Source: Azospirillaceae bacterium
GTDB lineage: Bacteria > Pseudomonadota > Alphaproteobacteria > Azospirillales > Azospirillaceae
Reading direction: 5' to 3'
DNA: 64,000 nucleotides
Assembly: GCA_028283825.1 (NCBI GenBank)
Contig: JAPWJW010000001.1
Location: forward strand, 1,674,001 to 1,738,000
Part shown: one piece after another, positions 27,883-37,167 of the stretch
Layout of the letters: every line of letters starts with the position of its first letter
How positions within the stretch are numbered: the stretch's first letter is position 1
The notes under the pieces: model-generated
Databases searched by the model: none
Told to the model about the DNA's origin: nothing
The model's input: only the letters and a program-made list of their open reading frames with translations
Translations under genes and position numbers: made by a program

Positions 27883-28727
27883 GGCGTGTCTTCCGGGGGC
27901 TTGGCCAGCGAGGGAGTGGGCGGCGTTTCGGTGCGGCGGACGTAGAGGGGGCCGAAGGCGCTGTCCTGCCGCACCTCCAGCTGGCCGGCCTTGGCCAGTT
28001 CCAGGGTGGCGACGAAGGTCGCGGCCAGGGCGGAACGCGCCTTCAGCTTGTCCTCGCGACTGCTGCCACCACGCCAGTCGGGGGGCAGGAAGCGGTCCAG
28101 CCGCGTCCAGTCCGGCAGGCGGCCCAGCATGGCCTCCACCCGGCGGATGGCGTCCTCGATGGTGAACAAATCCACCGGCGGGAGGTGCAACGGCCCCGTC
28201 TTCTGCTGCCGGCGCTTGATGTCGCCATAGGCGCGCAGCAGGTCGTACAGCGTGACCTCCGCCACCCGGCGTTCGAACACCGGAATGTCCTCCGGCGCGC
28301 CACGCGGGAAGACGTCGCGGCCCAGGCGTGGCCGGGACATCAGGCGGGCGGCAGCGTTCTGCATGGCCTCCAGCCGTTGCAGCTGGAAGGCCAGGGCCTG
28401 GGCCAATTCCTCACCGCTGGGCTCCTCCGTCTCCGGCGTCGGCAGCAGCAGGCGCGACTTCAGGTAAGCCAGCCACGCGGCGGTCACCAGGTAATCGGCC
28501 GCCACCTCCAACCGCAGGCGGCGCGCCTCATTGATGAATTTCAGGTACTGCTCGGCCAGGGCCAGGATGGAGATGCGGGTCAGGTCGACCTTCTGGTCGC
28601 GCGCCAGGGTCAGCAGCAGGTCGATGGGGCCCTCGAACTCCCCCAGATCGACCAGCAGGGCGGGCTCGTCCTCGCCAACCTCGGCGGCCTCCCACTCCCC
28701 CTCCGCTGCCGCTTGGCCCTCGGCCAT
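27879..28727 (-). CDS. scpA: Segregation and condensation protein A (kleisin)
   Basis: Kleisin subunit that bridges the SMC heads with ScpB. The 282-residue protein has an acidic N-terminus, then the conserved FEGPIDLLLTLARDQKVDL and AADYLVTAAWLAYLKSRLLLP segments, and the C-terminal winged-helix region (about 195-260). It overlaps scpB by four bases and touches the M50 protease stop codon by one base, so nagZ, the protease gene, scpA and scpB form a tightly coupled operon. Confidence 0.95.
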   Translation of the reverse strand: MAEGQAAAEGEWEAAEVGEDEPALLVDLGEFEGPIDLLLTLARDQKVDLTRISILALAEQYLKFINEARRLRLEVAADYLVTAAWLAYLKSRLLLPTPETEEPSGEELAQALAFQLQRLEAMQNAAARLMSRPRLGRDVFPRGAPEDIPVFERRVAEVTLYDLLRAYGDIKRRQQKTGPLHLPPVDLFTIEDAIRRVEAMLGRLPDWTRLDRFLPPDWRGGSSREDKLKARSALAATFVATLELAKAGQLEVRQDSAFGPLYVRRTETPPTPSLAKPPEDTP

Positions 28728-29431
28728 CAGTTCAATCCCGTCAGCCTGGTGATGATGTCATAGAGGAAGGCCACCGGTACGCCCACCACCCAGCGCAGGG
28801 GGTTGAGAGCGCTCAATCCCATATGGTCGAAAAGGTAAGGCAACAGGAAGAAGAATGTCAGCATGATCATGATGCCCTTGTCCTCCAGCGCCGCGAAGCG
28901 CTGGCCCAGACGCGGGGGCAGCAGGCCGGTCACCACCCGCCCGCCGTCCAGCGGCGGGATGGGCAGCAGGTTGAACACGGCCAGGAACAGGTTGATCTGG
29001 ATGCCGGTCATCAGGTTCCGGCCCACCCATTCCCGCCCGTCCTGCGGCACGTATTCCACGGTGTAGAGCAGCAGGGCGCACAGGATGGCCAGCAGGATAT
29101 TGATGCCGGGGCCGGCCAGGGCCACCAGGATCATGTCGCGCCGGGGCCGGTTCAGGTTGCGGAAGTCCACCGGCACGGGCTTGGCCCAGCCGAACATGGC
29201 GCCCGTGGTCAGGAACATCATCGACGGCAGGATGATGGTGCCGAACGGGTCGATGTGCTTGGCCGGGTTGAAGGTGACACGGCCCTGGTAATAGGCGGTC
29301 TTATCGCCCAGCTTCATGGCCATCCAGCCGTGCGCCGCCTCATGCAGGGTGATGGCGATCACCATGGGCAGCGCCATGACGGACAGGTTGACGACCAGTT
29401 CCTGAAAAGTCGCGGTATCCAAAGGGGTCAA
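28727..29431 (-). CDS. Site-2-protease family membrane zinc metalloprotease (M50)
   Basis: Intramembrane zinc metalloprotease of the short M50B group. The 234-residue protein has the zinc motif ITLHEAAHGW (HExxH) in the first third and the third ligand in NLLPIPPLDGGR (the NPDG-like motif). About six hydrophobic segments, no PDZ domain. These short S2P proteins usually sit in alphaproteobacterial nagZ-scpA operons; their substrates are unknown. Overlaps nagZ by four bases and scpA by one. Confidence 0.92.
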   Translation of the reverse strand: MTPLDTATFQELVVNLSVMALPMVIAITLHEAAHGWMAMKLGDKTAYYQGRVTFNPAKHIDPFGTIILPSMMFLTTGAMFGWAKPVPVDFRNLNRPRRDMILVALAGPGINILLAILCALLLYTVEYVPQDGREWVGRNLMTGIQINLFLAVFNLLPIPPLDGGRVVTGLLPPRLGQRFAALEDKGIMIMLTFFFLLPYLFDHMGLSALNPLRWVVGVPVAFLYDIITRLTGLN

Positions 29432-30477
29432 TCCCAGTTGCCGACAAGGTCGATAAGGCGGGCGCGCCAGGCGGCGACGGTGGCCGCGTCCGGTAAGGTC
29501 GTCGCGGCGGGGCGGCGGTTCAAGGCCCGCGCCCAGCGTGCCTGGCTTTCCGGCGTCAGGTGGGGCACCACGGCCGCGACCGCCGCCATCTCCGCCACCG
29601 TGCCGTTGCAGTGCAGGGCGACATCGCAGCCGGCGGCCAGCGTGGCGGCGGCGCGTTCCGGCACAGTGCCGGACAGCGCCTCCATCTCCAGATCATCGCT
29701 GATCAGCAGGCCGTCGAAGCCGATGCGGCCACGGATGATCTCCGCGATCACCACAGGCGACACGCTGGACGGGCGGTCGGCGTCCACGGCGGTGTAGAGC
29801 ACGTGGGCCACCATGGCCAGCGGCAGGCCGGCAAGCTCCTGGAAGGGCGGGAAATCCACCGCCGCCAGGGTATCCAGGTCAGCCGTGACGCGCGGCAGTT
29901 CCTTATGGCTGTCGGCGCCCGCGCGGCCATGGCCGGGGATGTGCTTGACCACCGGCAGCACGCCGCCAGCAAGCAAGCCTTCCGCCTGCGCCCCCGCCAA
30001 CCGGGCGACGCGGGATGGGTCCAGCGCGAAGGCGCGGTCACCGATGACGTCGTGGGCGCCCGACTGCGGCACGTCGGCCACCGGGGCGCAATCCACATCA
30101 ATGCCCAGGGGCGCCAGCATCGCGGCCAGCAGGCGGCCGTGCAGCCAGGCCGCCTCCGCCGCCAATTCATCGTCCGCCACGGCACCCACGCGGCCCGCCG
30201 GCGGCAATGACGGCCAGTGCGGCGGGCGCAGGCGCGCCACCCGCCCGCCTTCCTGGTCGATCAGGATGGGGGCGTCGGGGCGGCCGACGCTGTCGCGCAG
30301 GGCGGCGGTCAGGGTCGCCACCTGTTCCGGCGTCTGGCAATTGCGCCGGAACAGGATGAAGCCCAGCGGACCGGCCTTGGCGAACAGGGCACGCTCAGCA
30401 TCCGTCAGCACCGGCCCGGTGCAGCCGAAGATGACAGCGGCCGGTGGGGTCGCGACCGGCGTTTGGAGAATGGTCAT
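29428..30477 (-). CDS. nagZ: Beta-N-acetylhexosaminidase NagZ
   Basis: Glycoside hydrolase family 3 enzyme of peptidoglycan recycling; removes N-acetylglucosamine from anhydromuropeptides in the cytoplasm. The 349-residue protein has LIDQEGGRVARL, the loop His motif KHIPGHGRAGADSHKELP (His is the unusual acid/base of GH3 NagZ), and LLISDDLEMEAL, whose Asp is the nucleophile. It follows the SPOR gene by 13 bases on the same strand. Confidence 0.95.
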   Translation of the reverse strand: MTILQTPVATPPAAVIFGCTGPVLTDAERALFAKAGPLGFILFRRNCQTPEQVATLTAALRDSVGRPDAPILIDQEGGRVARLRPPHWPSLPPAGRVGAVADDELAAEAAWLHGRLLAAMLAPLGIDVDCAPVADVPQSGAHDVIGDRAFALDPSRVARLAGAQAEGLLAGGVLPVVKHIPGHGRAGADSHKELPRVTADLDTLAAVDFPPFQELAGLPLAMVAHVLYTAVDADRPSSVSPVVIAEIIRGRIGFDGLLISDDLEMEALSGTVPERAAATLAAGCDVALHCNGTVAEMAAVAAVVPHLTPESQARWARALNRRPAATTLPDAATVAAWRARLIDLVGNWD

Positions 30478-30490
30478 GGGGCCGCCGCCG

Positions 30491-31447
30491 TCAATGCACG
30501 GGGATGCAGCCGTCCTTGGCCGCCTTCACCGCCTCGCAGATGCGCTTGGCCTGGGCCTCGTCCACGGGCCCCGCCTGCACGCGGTAATAGATGCCCTTAG
30601 CGCCCAGGTCGGCCTTCACCAACCGCAGGGACAGGCCACCCAAGGCCGCCGCGTGCTTGCGCTGGATGCGCTGCAATTCCTCCTGCGCCTGCGCCTCGGA
30701 CGGGATGGAGGCGAACTGCAGCTTCACCGAACCGGTGCCGGCCGCCACCGGGGGCGGCGGCAAGGGCTTTTCGACCGGTGCGGCGACCGCGGGCTTTTCC
30801 ACCGGCTTGGGCGCCGCGGCCACGGGCGCCGGCACGGGTTTGGGCTGCTGCGGCACCAGCTGGGTGGGCGCGCCGGCCGGTGGCTGCGCGGTGGTCGCCG
30901 GCGGCGGGGTCGGCGACGACGGTGCGGGCGGCGCCTGAACCGGGGCCGCCTTGCCAACGGTGGGCGGCAGCACGGTGGGGGCAGCCTGTGTCGATACAGG
31001 TGCCGGCGCCGTAGCCGCCGGCTGCTGCGGCTCCGGGGTCACCGGCTGGCTGACCGGCGGCGGCGAGGCCTTGGGCCGTTCCATCGGCACCTCCGGCGGC
31101 GGCAGCAGGCGTTCCACGCCCGGGTCCGTCTTGCCGTCGCCCCGCAGGCGGTCATAGATCAGGCGATCCTGGTTGGGCACTTCCATCCCGCCCGGCTGGT
31201 CCGGCTTCACCTTCGTCGGGCCCGGGTCGGCATGGATGACGGGGGCCACAGCCTCCGTCCCCGCCCGCTGGCCCTGGGTGTAGACGAAGTAGATCAGCCC
31301 GCCGAACGACCCCACGGCGGCCACGACCACGGCCAGGCTCAGCAGCCCGCGCCGGCGGGGTGCCGGCGGGCGCCGCCGGCCCTGCCAGTCGTAACCGGGA
31401 TCGTAGTCGTAGTCGGGATCGCCGTGATGGTCGTGCATGTCACTCAT
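30491..31447 (-). CDS. SPOR-domain membrane protein
   Basis: Peptidoglycan-binding protein of the septum or cell envelope. The 318-residue protein has a His/Asp/Tyr-rich cytoplasmic start (HDHHGDPDYDYDPGYD), one membrane segment at about 35-57 (LLSLAVVVAAVGSFGGLIYFV), a long Pro/Ala-rich periplasmic linker (about 100-235), and a C-terminal SPOR domain (about 240-318, VKLQFASIPSEAQAQEELQ). SPOR domains bind glycan strands stripped of stem peptides. It is placed between argS and nagZ as in many alphaproteobacteria, and argS stops three bases after its start region begins. Confidence 0.9.
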   Translation of the reverse strand: MSDMHDHHGDPDYDYDPGYDWQGRRRPPAPRRRGLLSLAVVVAAVGSFGGLIYFVYTQGQRAGTEAVAPVIHADPGPTKVKPDQPGGMEVPNQDRLIYDRLRGDGKTDPGVERLLPPPEVPMERPKASPPPVSQPVTPEPQQPAATAPAPVSTQAAPTVLPPTVGKAAPVQAPPAPSSPTPPPATTAQPPAGAPTQLVPQQPKPVPAPVAAAPKPVEKPAVAAPVEKPLPPPPVAAGTGSVKLQFASIPSEAQAQEELQRIQRKHAAALGGLSLRLVKADLGAKGIYYRVQAGPVDEAQAKRICEAVKAAKDGCIPVH

Positions 31448-31450
31448 GGA

Positions 31451-33205
31451 TCAGCGCAACTCCTCGGCCGGGACCACGCCCATGATGGCGAGGCCGGACG
31501 CGATGACCAGGGACACCGCCGTCACCAGGGCCAGGCGGGCCCGGGTGACGGCCTCGTCACCCTCGATGATGAAGCGCAGGGTGGCATCGTCCTTGCCCTG
31601 GTTCCAGAAGCCGTGGAAGGCGGCGGCCAGTTCCTGCAGATAATAGGCGATGCGGTGCGGCTCATGCGCCTCGGCCGCCGACTCAACCGTGCGCGGCCAG
31701 TTCAGCATCAGGCGGATGAGATCGACCTCGGCCGTGGACGACAGGCCATCGAAGGACACGGCCGACAGGGTCGCCGGCTTCAGGTCCCAATCGGCGTGCA
31801 GGCTGGCGGCCTGGCGCAGGACGGAGCGGCAGCGGGCGTGGGCGTACTGCACGTAGAAGACGGGGTTGTCCTTGGACTGTTCCGTCACCTTGGCGTAGTC
31901 GAATTCCAGCGTCTGGTCGTTGCGGCGGGTCAGCATGATGAAGCGGACCACGTCGCGGCCGACCGCGTCCATGACGTCGCGCAGGGTGACGAAGGTACCC
32001 GCCCGCTTGGACATCTTCACCGGCTCGCCATTCTGCAGCAGGTGGACCAGCTGGCACAGCTTCACGTCCAGCTCGGCCTTACCGTCGGAAATGGCCTTGG
32101 TTGCCGCCGCCATGCGTTTCACATAACCGCCGTGATCGGCACCCCACACGTCGATCAGCACCGGGCAGCCGCGCCGGTACTTGTCGTAGTGATAGGCGAT
32201 GTCGTTGGCGAAATAGGTCCAGGACCCGTCGGACTTCTTCAGCGGGCGGTCGACGTCATCGCCGAACTGCGTCGCCTTGAACAGGGTCTGGGGCCGCGGC
32301 TCCCAATCATCCGGCTTCTTGCCCTTGGGCGGCTCCAGCACGCCGACATAGATCAGGCCGGCATCCTCCAGGGCCTTGAAGGCATGGTCGACGGCGCCGT
32401 TGTCCACCAGCGCGCGCTCGGAACTGAACAGGTCGTGGTGGATGTTCAGGGAGGCCAGATCCTCCTTGATGCCCGTCATCATCTGGTCGATGGCGAAGGC
32501 GCGCACCGGGGCCAGCCATTCGGCCTCATCCAGATCACGCCACTTGGCGCCGTCGCGGGCGGCCAGGGCCTGGCCCACGTCCTTCAAATATTCGCCCGGG
32601 TACATGCCGGCCGGGATCTCGATGCCCGCCTCACCCAAGGCCTCGCGGTAACGCAGGTGGGTGGAGCGCGCCAGCACGTCGACCTGGGCGCCGGCATCGT
32701 TGATGTAATATTCGCGCGTGACGCTGTAGCCCGCCTTTTCCAGCAGGGCGGACAGGGCGTCACCCACCACGGCGCCGCGCGCATGGGCGGCGTGCAGCGG
32801 CCCAGTGGGGTTGGCGGAGACGTACTCCACGTTGACGTGGACGCCCTGGCCGCGCGTGCTGGCGCCGAAGGCCACGCCGGCCGTCAGGATGTCGGTCATG
32901 CGGGCGCGCCAGAAGGCCGGCGCCAGGCGCAGGTTGACAAAGCCGGGGCCGGCGACACTGACCTCGATCACATCCGGCAGGGCCCGCAGGTGCGGGACCA
33001 GCGCGTCGGCGATGGCGCGCGGCGGCTTGCCCGCCGGCTTGGCCAGCACCATGGCGGCATTGGTGGAGATATCGCCATGCGACGCCTCGCGCGGCGGCTC
33101 CACCGTCACGCGGGAGAGGTCCAGCCCGGCGGGAATGCCCCCCTCGGCCGCCAGGGCCGCCAGGGCGCCGCGAACCAGGGCTTCGAAATCCTTGTAGACG
33201 TTCAT
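31451..33205 (-). CDS. argS: Arginyl-tRNA synthetase
   Basis: Charges tRNA-Arg in the cytoplasm; class I synthetase. The 584-residue protein has the N-terminal additional domain, the HIGH-like motif [13 protein letters not shown], the KMSKRAGTF loop, and the C-terminal DALR anticodon-binding domain ([13 protein letters not shown] onward). The start at 33205 ([15 protein letters not shown]) matches the family; longer sequence upstream is non-homologous. Followed by the SPOR gene after only three bases. Confidence 0.96.
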   Translation of the reverse strand: MNVYKDFEALVRGALAALAAEGGIPAGLDLSRVTVEPPREASHGDISTNAAMVLAKPAGKPPRAIADALVPHLRALPDVIEVSVAGPGFVNLRLAPAFWRARMTDILTAGVAFGASTRGQGVHVNVEYVSANPTGPLHAAHARGAVVGDALSALLEKAGYSVTREYYINDAGAQVDVLARSTHLRYREALGEAGIEIPAGMYPGEYLKDVGQALAARDGAKWRDLDEAEWLAPVRAFAIDQMMTGIKEDLASLNIHHDLFSSERALVDNGAVDHAFKALEDAGLIYVGVLEPPKGKKPDDWEPRPQTLFKATQFGDDVDRPLKKSDGSWTYFANDIAYHYDKYRRGCPVLIDVWGADHGGYVKRMAAATKAISDGKAELDVKLCQLVHLLQNGEPVKMSKRAGTFVTLRDVMDAVGRDVVRFIMLTRRNDQTLEFDYAKVTEQSKDNPVFYVQYAHARCRSVLRQAASLHADWDLKPATLSAVSFDGLSSTAEVDLIRLMLNWPRTVESAAEAHEPHRIAYYLQELAAAFHGFWNQGKDDATLRFIIEGDEAVTRARLALVTAVSLVIASGLAIMGVVPAEELR

Positions 33206-33380
33206 GGTGATCAAACCGGCAAAATCCAAAAGAACAGCGTTCGCCGGATCATGGTGACCGGCGGCGGGGCACCATACAAGGTTCCAACCGCTTAGGTCAC
33301 GGACGGAGTTTGAGGGGTGCGTCCACCAAACCCCGCCCCCCATTTCATGTCAATCCGCAACCGATCGCCCCTGGGGCCTT

Positions 33381-33902
33381 TCACGCGAGAGGATCGGCCC
33401 CAAATCGATTGTCGCCCACCGTGCCCCGCAGGAACCAAAGCTCCACAAGCAGCCAAATCCCCCCGATAAAGGGAATCAGCGCCACCAGAAGGAACCAGGC
33501 GCTATGGTCACGGTCGTGACAGCGTTTCACCTGCACGGCGAATCCCGGCCAGAAGGTGAGCAGGCTGAAAACCGTCATCGCCAATACGGCGCCCGGACTG
33601 GCATGCGGATCAGCGCCCTGGGCAATCGCGCCGAAGTCTATGCTTGAGAAAAACCAGCCGGCGACGAAGACATAGAGGATGAATAGCGGGACCTGATATT
33701 TCAGCCAGAACTCTCGACGGGAAACCCGCCCGTTCAGGGACAATAAGAACCAAGGCCACGTGAACGGCGCCCGCTGCAACGCCAAGAGATAAATATCCCG
33801 CGCCCTATCCTCATCGGCGACAAAATCCACTTCAGCGCCGGTCCCGGGCGGCTTCTCACTTCGCCAAGCATCACGGGGTGAAGTCGTATCGCCGCCCGTC
33901 AT
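33381..33902 (-). CDS. DUF805 membrane protein
   Basis: Function unknown. The 173-residue protein carries a DUF805 domain from about residue 50: SLNGRVSRREFWLKY, membrane segments, the loop CHDRDHSAWFLL, and the closing GTVGDNRFGADPL. The roughly 50-residue charged N-terminal extension (ARDIYLLALQRAPFTW) is typical of some members. It sits between argS and dgt, a gene pair usually adjacent in this group, so it is probably a later insertion. Confidence 0.85.
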   Translation of the reverse strand: MTGGDTTSPRDAWRSEKPPGTGAEVDFVADEDRARDIYLLALQRAPFTWPWFLLSLNGRVSRREFWLKYQVPLFILYVFVAGWFFSSIDFGAIAQGADPHASPGAVLAMTVFSLLTFWPGFAVQVKRCHDRDHSAWFLLVALIPFIGGIWLLVELWFLRGTVGDNRFGADPLA

Positions 33903-34032
33903 GCCCTGTTATCGCGCCGGTAAATGTCCTGTCGTCATATCCAATGATCTTGCCCCGCATCCAATCCTCTTATGTGCCAATGTTCCAGGAATATCCCTCC
34001 TAGGTAGCACAAACGGGACACGAAGCCACGCC

Positions 34033-35370
34033 CTACCCCGCGATCAGCTGCGCCTGACGAATGGCGAAGCGGTCGGTCATGCCGGCGACGTAGTCCAGCA
34101 GGCCCTGCACCCAGCCGGCACGGTCGTAGGGCAGCTGCCGCGACTCCGGCACCGTCTCCAGCAGCGAGGCCCAGCGGCGGGGCAGCTTGGTATGCGGGCC
34201 CAGCGCCTCACGATCCAGCAGTGCCTCGCCGTAAGCGTCCAGCAGGGTGGTGATGGTGCGGGCGGCGATGATGTCGGTCTCGCAGCGCTGATGGCCACGG
34301 TAGATGCGCTCGTGGCTCACCTGCTCGATTTTGCGCAGGGCGGGCGCCCGGGCCGACAGGGTCAGCAGCGGCTTGCAGAACTCCCCGGCCATCAGGTCGG
34401 GCAGGCGCTCCAGGAAGATTTCGGCCGCGTCGCGCACCAGCCGGTCGATGGCCTGGGCACGCAGGAAGATCAGCTTGCGGTCCTCATCCTCCAGGGTCTT
34501 GTAGTCGGCGGCCCAATCCTTGGATGTGTCATCGCGGAAGAAGGCCAGCAGCAGATCCTCCGCATGCTCGAAACTCAGCATGCGCATCTTGGCCGCGTCC
34601 TCGATGTCCACGACGTGGTAGCAGGCGTCGTCCGCCGCTTCCACCAGGTAGGCCAGCGGGTGGCGGCACCAGGCACCCGGGCCCTTCTCCACCAGGCCGG
34701 CCTCGGCCGCCACCTCGGCGAACACGTCCTGTTCGCTGGCGAAGAAGCCGTACTTGCGCTTGTGCGGGCGCTTGAGGTCGCCACCCGGCACCTCCACCCC
34801 CCAGGGGTACTTGGCACCGGCGGCCAGGGTGGCGGCCGTCAGTTGCAGGCCGCCCACGCCGCGCCAGCCCTGCAATCGGGTCAGCACGCGGAACCCCTGG
34901 GCGTTCGCTTCGAACTTGCACAGTTCGGCCTGCTGCACCTCATCCAGGCCGTCGCGGATGCGCTGGCCGATGGCGCTGGTGGCGAACCAGTCGGAGATGA
35001 TGTCCTCGCCCGTATGGGCGAAGCAGGGCGTGCCGACATCGTGCGCCAGCGAGGCCGCGGCCACCACGTTGCCGATGTCGCCCGGCGTGGCGTTGATCTC
35101 ATACCCGGCGCTGGCCAGGATGGCCGGCCCCACCCACATGCCCAGCGAGCGGCCGACCCGTGCCGCCTCCATGGAATGGGTCAGGCGGGACCGGACGTAA
35201 TCCGACCCGGCGATGCCGTGCACCTGCTGCTTATCCGCCAGCCGGCGGAAGCTGGTGGTGAAGGTGATGCGGTCGATGTCGATCTCATAGGCGCTGCGGT
35301 GCGGCAACTCCGGGTCGGCCGTGGTCTTGGCCAGGCGTTTGCGCGACAACAGGCGGTTCCAGTTCATCAT
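34033..35370 (-). CDS. dgt: Deoxyguanosinetriphosphate triphosphohydrolase-like protein
   Basis: HD-domain enzyme that removes triphosphate from dNTPs. The 445-residue protein has RLADKQQVHGIAGSDYVRSR LTHS (nucleotide-binding His region), the metal-binding LAHDVGTPCFAHTGEDII (canonical HDIGNPPFGHxGE), and YLVEAADDACYHVVDIEDA with the last metal Asp. PP to PC and G to A changes in the HD loop are conservative. The start at 35370 is preceded by GAGGT at eight bases. Divergent from erpA with about 180 bases between. Confidence 0.92.
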   Translation of the reverse strand: MMNWNRLLSRKRLAKTTADPELPHRSAYEIDIDRITFTTSFRRLADKQQVHGIAGSDYVRSRLTHSMEAARVGRSLGMWVGPAILASAGYEINATPGDIGNVVAAASLAHDVGTPCFAHTGEDIISDWFATSAIGQRIRDGLDEVQQAELCKFEANAQGFRVLTRLQGWRGVGGLQLTAATLAAGAKYPWGVEVPGGDLKRPHKRKYGFFASEQDVFAEVAAEAGLVEKGPGAWCRHPLAYLVEAADDACYHVVDIEDAAKMRMLSFEHAEDLLLAFFRDDTSKDWAADYKTLEDEDRKLIFLRAQAIDRLVRDAAEIFLERLPDLMAGEFCKPLLTLSARAPALRKIEQVSHERIYRGHQRCETDIIAARTITTLLDAYGEALLDREALGPHTKLPRRWASLLETVPESRQLPYDRAGWVQGLLDYVAGMTDRFAIRQAQLIAG

Positions 35371-35422
35371 CACCGCATACCTCATGCCATGCCCGTGCGG
35401 GCACCAAACGGTTCATGGTCCT

Positions 35423-35453
35423 TTGACGGAACCATTGGGAGCGCCTACATAAT
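35423..35453 (+). promoter_or_regulatory. Candidate erpA promoter
   Basis: TTGACG (35423-35428) and CATAAT (35448-35453) with a 19-base spacer, about 95 bases before erpA. Both hexamers match sigma-70 consensus at five of six positions; the spacer is longer than ideal. Confidence 0.4.
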
Positions 35454-35547
35454 ATGGGCGTTACAGAGGAACGTGGCCCCTGTCCAGTCGCCTTTTCAAG
35501 CGTACGGGGCAGCGGGGCCGCCATCCCGCAACCGGAAAGACCTGTCG

Positions 35548-35922
35548 ATGACCGACATCGCCGTGACCGAACTCGCCCCCGTCGGAGCCCCGCCCCGGGC
35601 CATGAGCCTCAGCGCCAGCGCCGCCAAGCGTGTGCGCAAGCTGGCGGAGATGGAGGGCGGGCCCCAATACATGATGCGCCTATCGGTGTCGGGCGGCGGC
35701 TGCTCCGGTTTCCAGTACGGCTTCAGCTTCGATGCCGCCACCACGGATGAGGACCACGTGTTCGAGCGCGATGGCGCCCGGCTGGTGGTGGACGACACCT
35801 CGCTGGACCTGCTGGCCGGCGCCGAGGTCGATTTCGTCGAGGAACTGGCCGGGTCGTACTTCAAGGTCAACAACCCCAATGCCGGTTCCTCCTGCGGCTG
35901 CGGGCAGAGTTTTTCCCTTTAA
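35548..35922 (+). CDS. erpA: A-type iron-sulfur cluster carrier (ErpA-like)
   Basis: Carries and delivers Fe-S clusters to target enzymes. The 124-residue protein has the three conserved cysteines C52 (GGGCSGFQYGF), C116 and C118 (SSCGCGQSF). The N-terminus MTDIAVTELAPVGAPP precedes the core at about residue 20. Separation of ErpA, IscA and SufA by sequence alone is uncertain; the dgt-argS neighbourhood favours ErpA. Repeat copy D follows five bases after the stop. Confidence 0.92.
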   Translation: MTDIAVTELAPVGAPPRAMSLSASAAKRVRKLAEMEGGPQYMMRLSVSGGGCSGFQYGFSFDAATTDEDHVFERDGARLVVDDTSLDLLAGAEVDFVEELAGSYFKVNNPNAGSSCGCGQSFSL

Positions 35923-35927
35923 GTTTT

Positions 35928-36047
35928 CCCTCAGACGCCGGGCGCCCGCATCCGCGGGCTAGGCTTCCTCAGTTTCCAGTCCGCTACGCTCCCCGGAAAC
36001 TTCCGCCGGACGCAGTCGCGTCCTACAGCGGCATCGGTATGCCGCTG
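35928..36047 (+). repeat. Four-hairpin intergenic repeat, copy D
   Basis: Hairpin 1: GCCCGC-ATCC-GCGGGC at 35944-35959. Hairpin 2: AGTTTCC at 35971-35977 with GGAAACT at 35995-36001. Hairpin 3: GGACGC-AGTC-GCGTCC at 36008-36023. Hairpin 4: CAGCGGCAT at 36026-36034 with ATGCCGCTG at 36039-36047. All four stems are perfect, making this the best-formed copy. It is the only copy followed by a gene on the same strand (xthA). Confidence 0.9.
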
Positions 36048-36121
36048 ATTACGGAGACTTCTCGCCTTGGCCCGGGCGAGGCTCTAAGGTGCGGACAAAT
36101 CCGCCTTAAGAGAGCTTCCCC

Positions 36122-36895
36122 ATGCGCATCGCCACCTGGAACGTGAACTCGGTCAAAGCCCGCCTGGCCAACGTGACCGGGTGGCTGGACAGCGCCAAGC
36201 CGGACGTCGTGCTGTTCCAGGAGATCAAGTGCGAGACGGCGGCCTTCCCGCTGCAGGCCTTCCAGGATATGGGCTATCACTGCGCCGTGGTGGGGCAGAA
36301 GGCCTATAACGGCGTCGCCCTGCTGTCGCGTGAGGAACCCCGGGACGTCATCACCCGCCTGCCCGGCGAGGATGAGGACGAACAGTCCCGCTATGTCGAG
36401 GCGACCGTGGCCGGCGTGCGCATCGCCAGCCTGTACCTGCCCAACGGCAACCCGGTGGGCACGGAGAAATATCCCTATAAGCTGCGCTGGATGGACCGGC
36501 TGAAGGCCCATGCCGCCGACCTGCTGGCGCAGCAGGTGCCGTTCGTGCTGGGCGGCGACTACAACGTCATCCCCGAGGCGCGCGATGTCTACGACCCCGC
36601 CGCCTGGATGACCGACGCCCTGTTCCGCCCCGAGACCCGCGCCAAGTTCCGCGAGATCACCCATTTGGGCCTGACGGAGGCCTTCCGCGCCGTCCACCCC
36701 GATGCCGAGCGCGCCTACAGCTTCTGGGACTATCAGGCCGGCGCCTGGCCCCGCGACATGGGCCTGCGCATCGACCACTTCCTGCTGTCCCCGCAAGCGG
36801 CCGACCGCCTGGCCGGTTGCAGCATCGACAAGGGGCCGCGCGGCCAGGAAAAGGCGTCGGACCACACGCCGGTGATCCTGGAACTGGCGGACTGA
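36122..36895 (+). CDS. xthA: Exodeoxyribonuclease III
   Basis: Endonuclease/exonuclease/phosphatase-fold AP endonuclease and 3'-5' exonuclease of base-excision repair. The 257-residue protein has RIATWNVNSVKARL, VVLFQEIKCE (metal Glu), LGGDYNVIPEARDVYD (catalytic Asp/Asn) and the C-terminal SDHTPVILEL catalytic His. The start at 36122 follows GAGAGCTT and gives the conserved MRIATWN. It lies 199 bases after erpA with repeat copy D between. Confidence 0.96.
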   Translation: MRIATWNVNSVKARLANVTGWLDSAKPDVVLFQEIKCETAAFPLQAFQDMGYHCAVVGQKAYNGVALLSREEPRDVITRLPGEDEDEQSRYVEATVAGVRIASLYLPNGNPVGTEKYPYKLRWMDRLKAHAADLLAQQVPFVLGGDYNVIPEARDVYDPAAWMTDALFRPETRAKFREITHLGLTEAFRAVHPDAERAYSFWDYQAGAWPRDMGLRIDHFLLSPQAADRLAGCSIDKGPRGQEKASDHTPVILELAD

Positions 36896-36909
36896 CGGGC
36901 GCCGCCCCG

Positions 36910-37167
36910 TCAATCCTGAGGGCGTTCGTCCCCTGCCCCAGGCGCCTGCCCACCGTCGCGGGTCAGCAGCCGCCGGAACGCGTCGCCATCCCCTTTGCCA
37001 CGCCGCTCATCAAAAAACGCCGCAGTCCGTAAGGCCGCCAACTTTTCCGCGACGGCGGTCGCGACGAACTGATTGAGGCTCGTGCCGTCTTCAGCGGCGA
37101 GACGTTCCGCCTCGGCCTTGATGGAAACGGGCAGCCGCAACGGATAGGTCGATGTCTTGGTGCTCAT
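36910..37167 (-). CDS. RHH/HicB-like antitoxin
   Basis: Short 85-residue protein with a ribbon-helix-helix DNA-binding core: a beta strand (YPLRLPVSIKAEA), helix A (ERLAAEDGTSLNQFVATA) and helix B (VAEKLAALRTAAFF), then a disordered tail. Such proteins repress their own operon and neutralise a partner toxin. It overlaps the PIN gene by four bases and lies downstream of it, the reverse of the usual antitoxin-first order. Confidence 0.85.
   Translation of the reverse strand: MSTKTSTYPLRLPVSIKAEAERLAAEDGTSLNQFVATAVAEKLAALRTAAFFDERRGKGDGDAFRRLLTRDGGQAPGAGDERPQD

Noticed and set aside
29813-33295. 1160-codon open frame on the plus strand
   Set aside because: Antisense to nagZ, the SPOR gene and argS. 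Composition is Arg/Gly/His-rich without recognisable domains.
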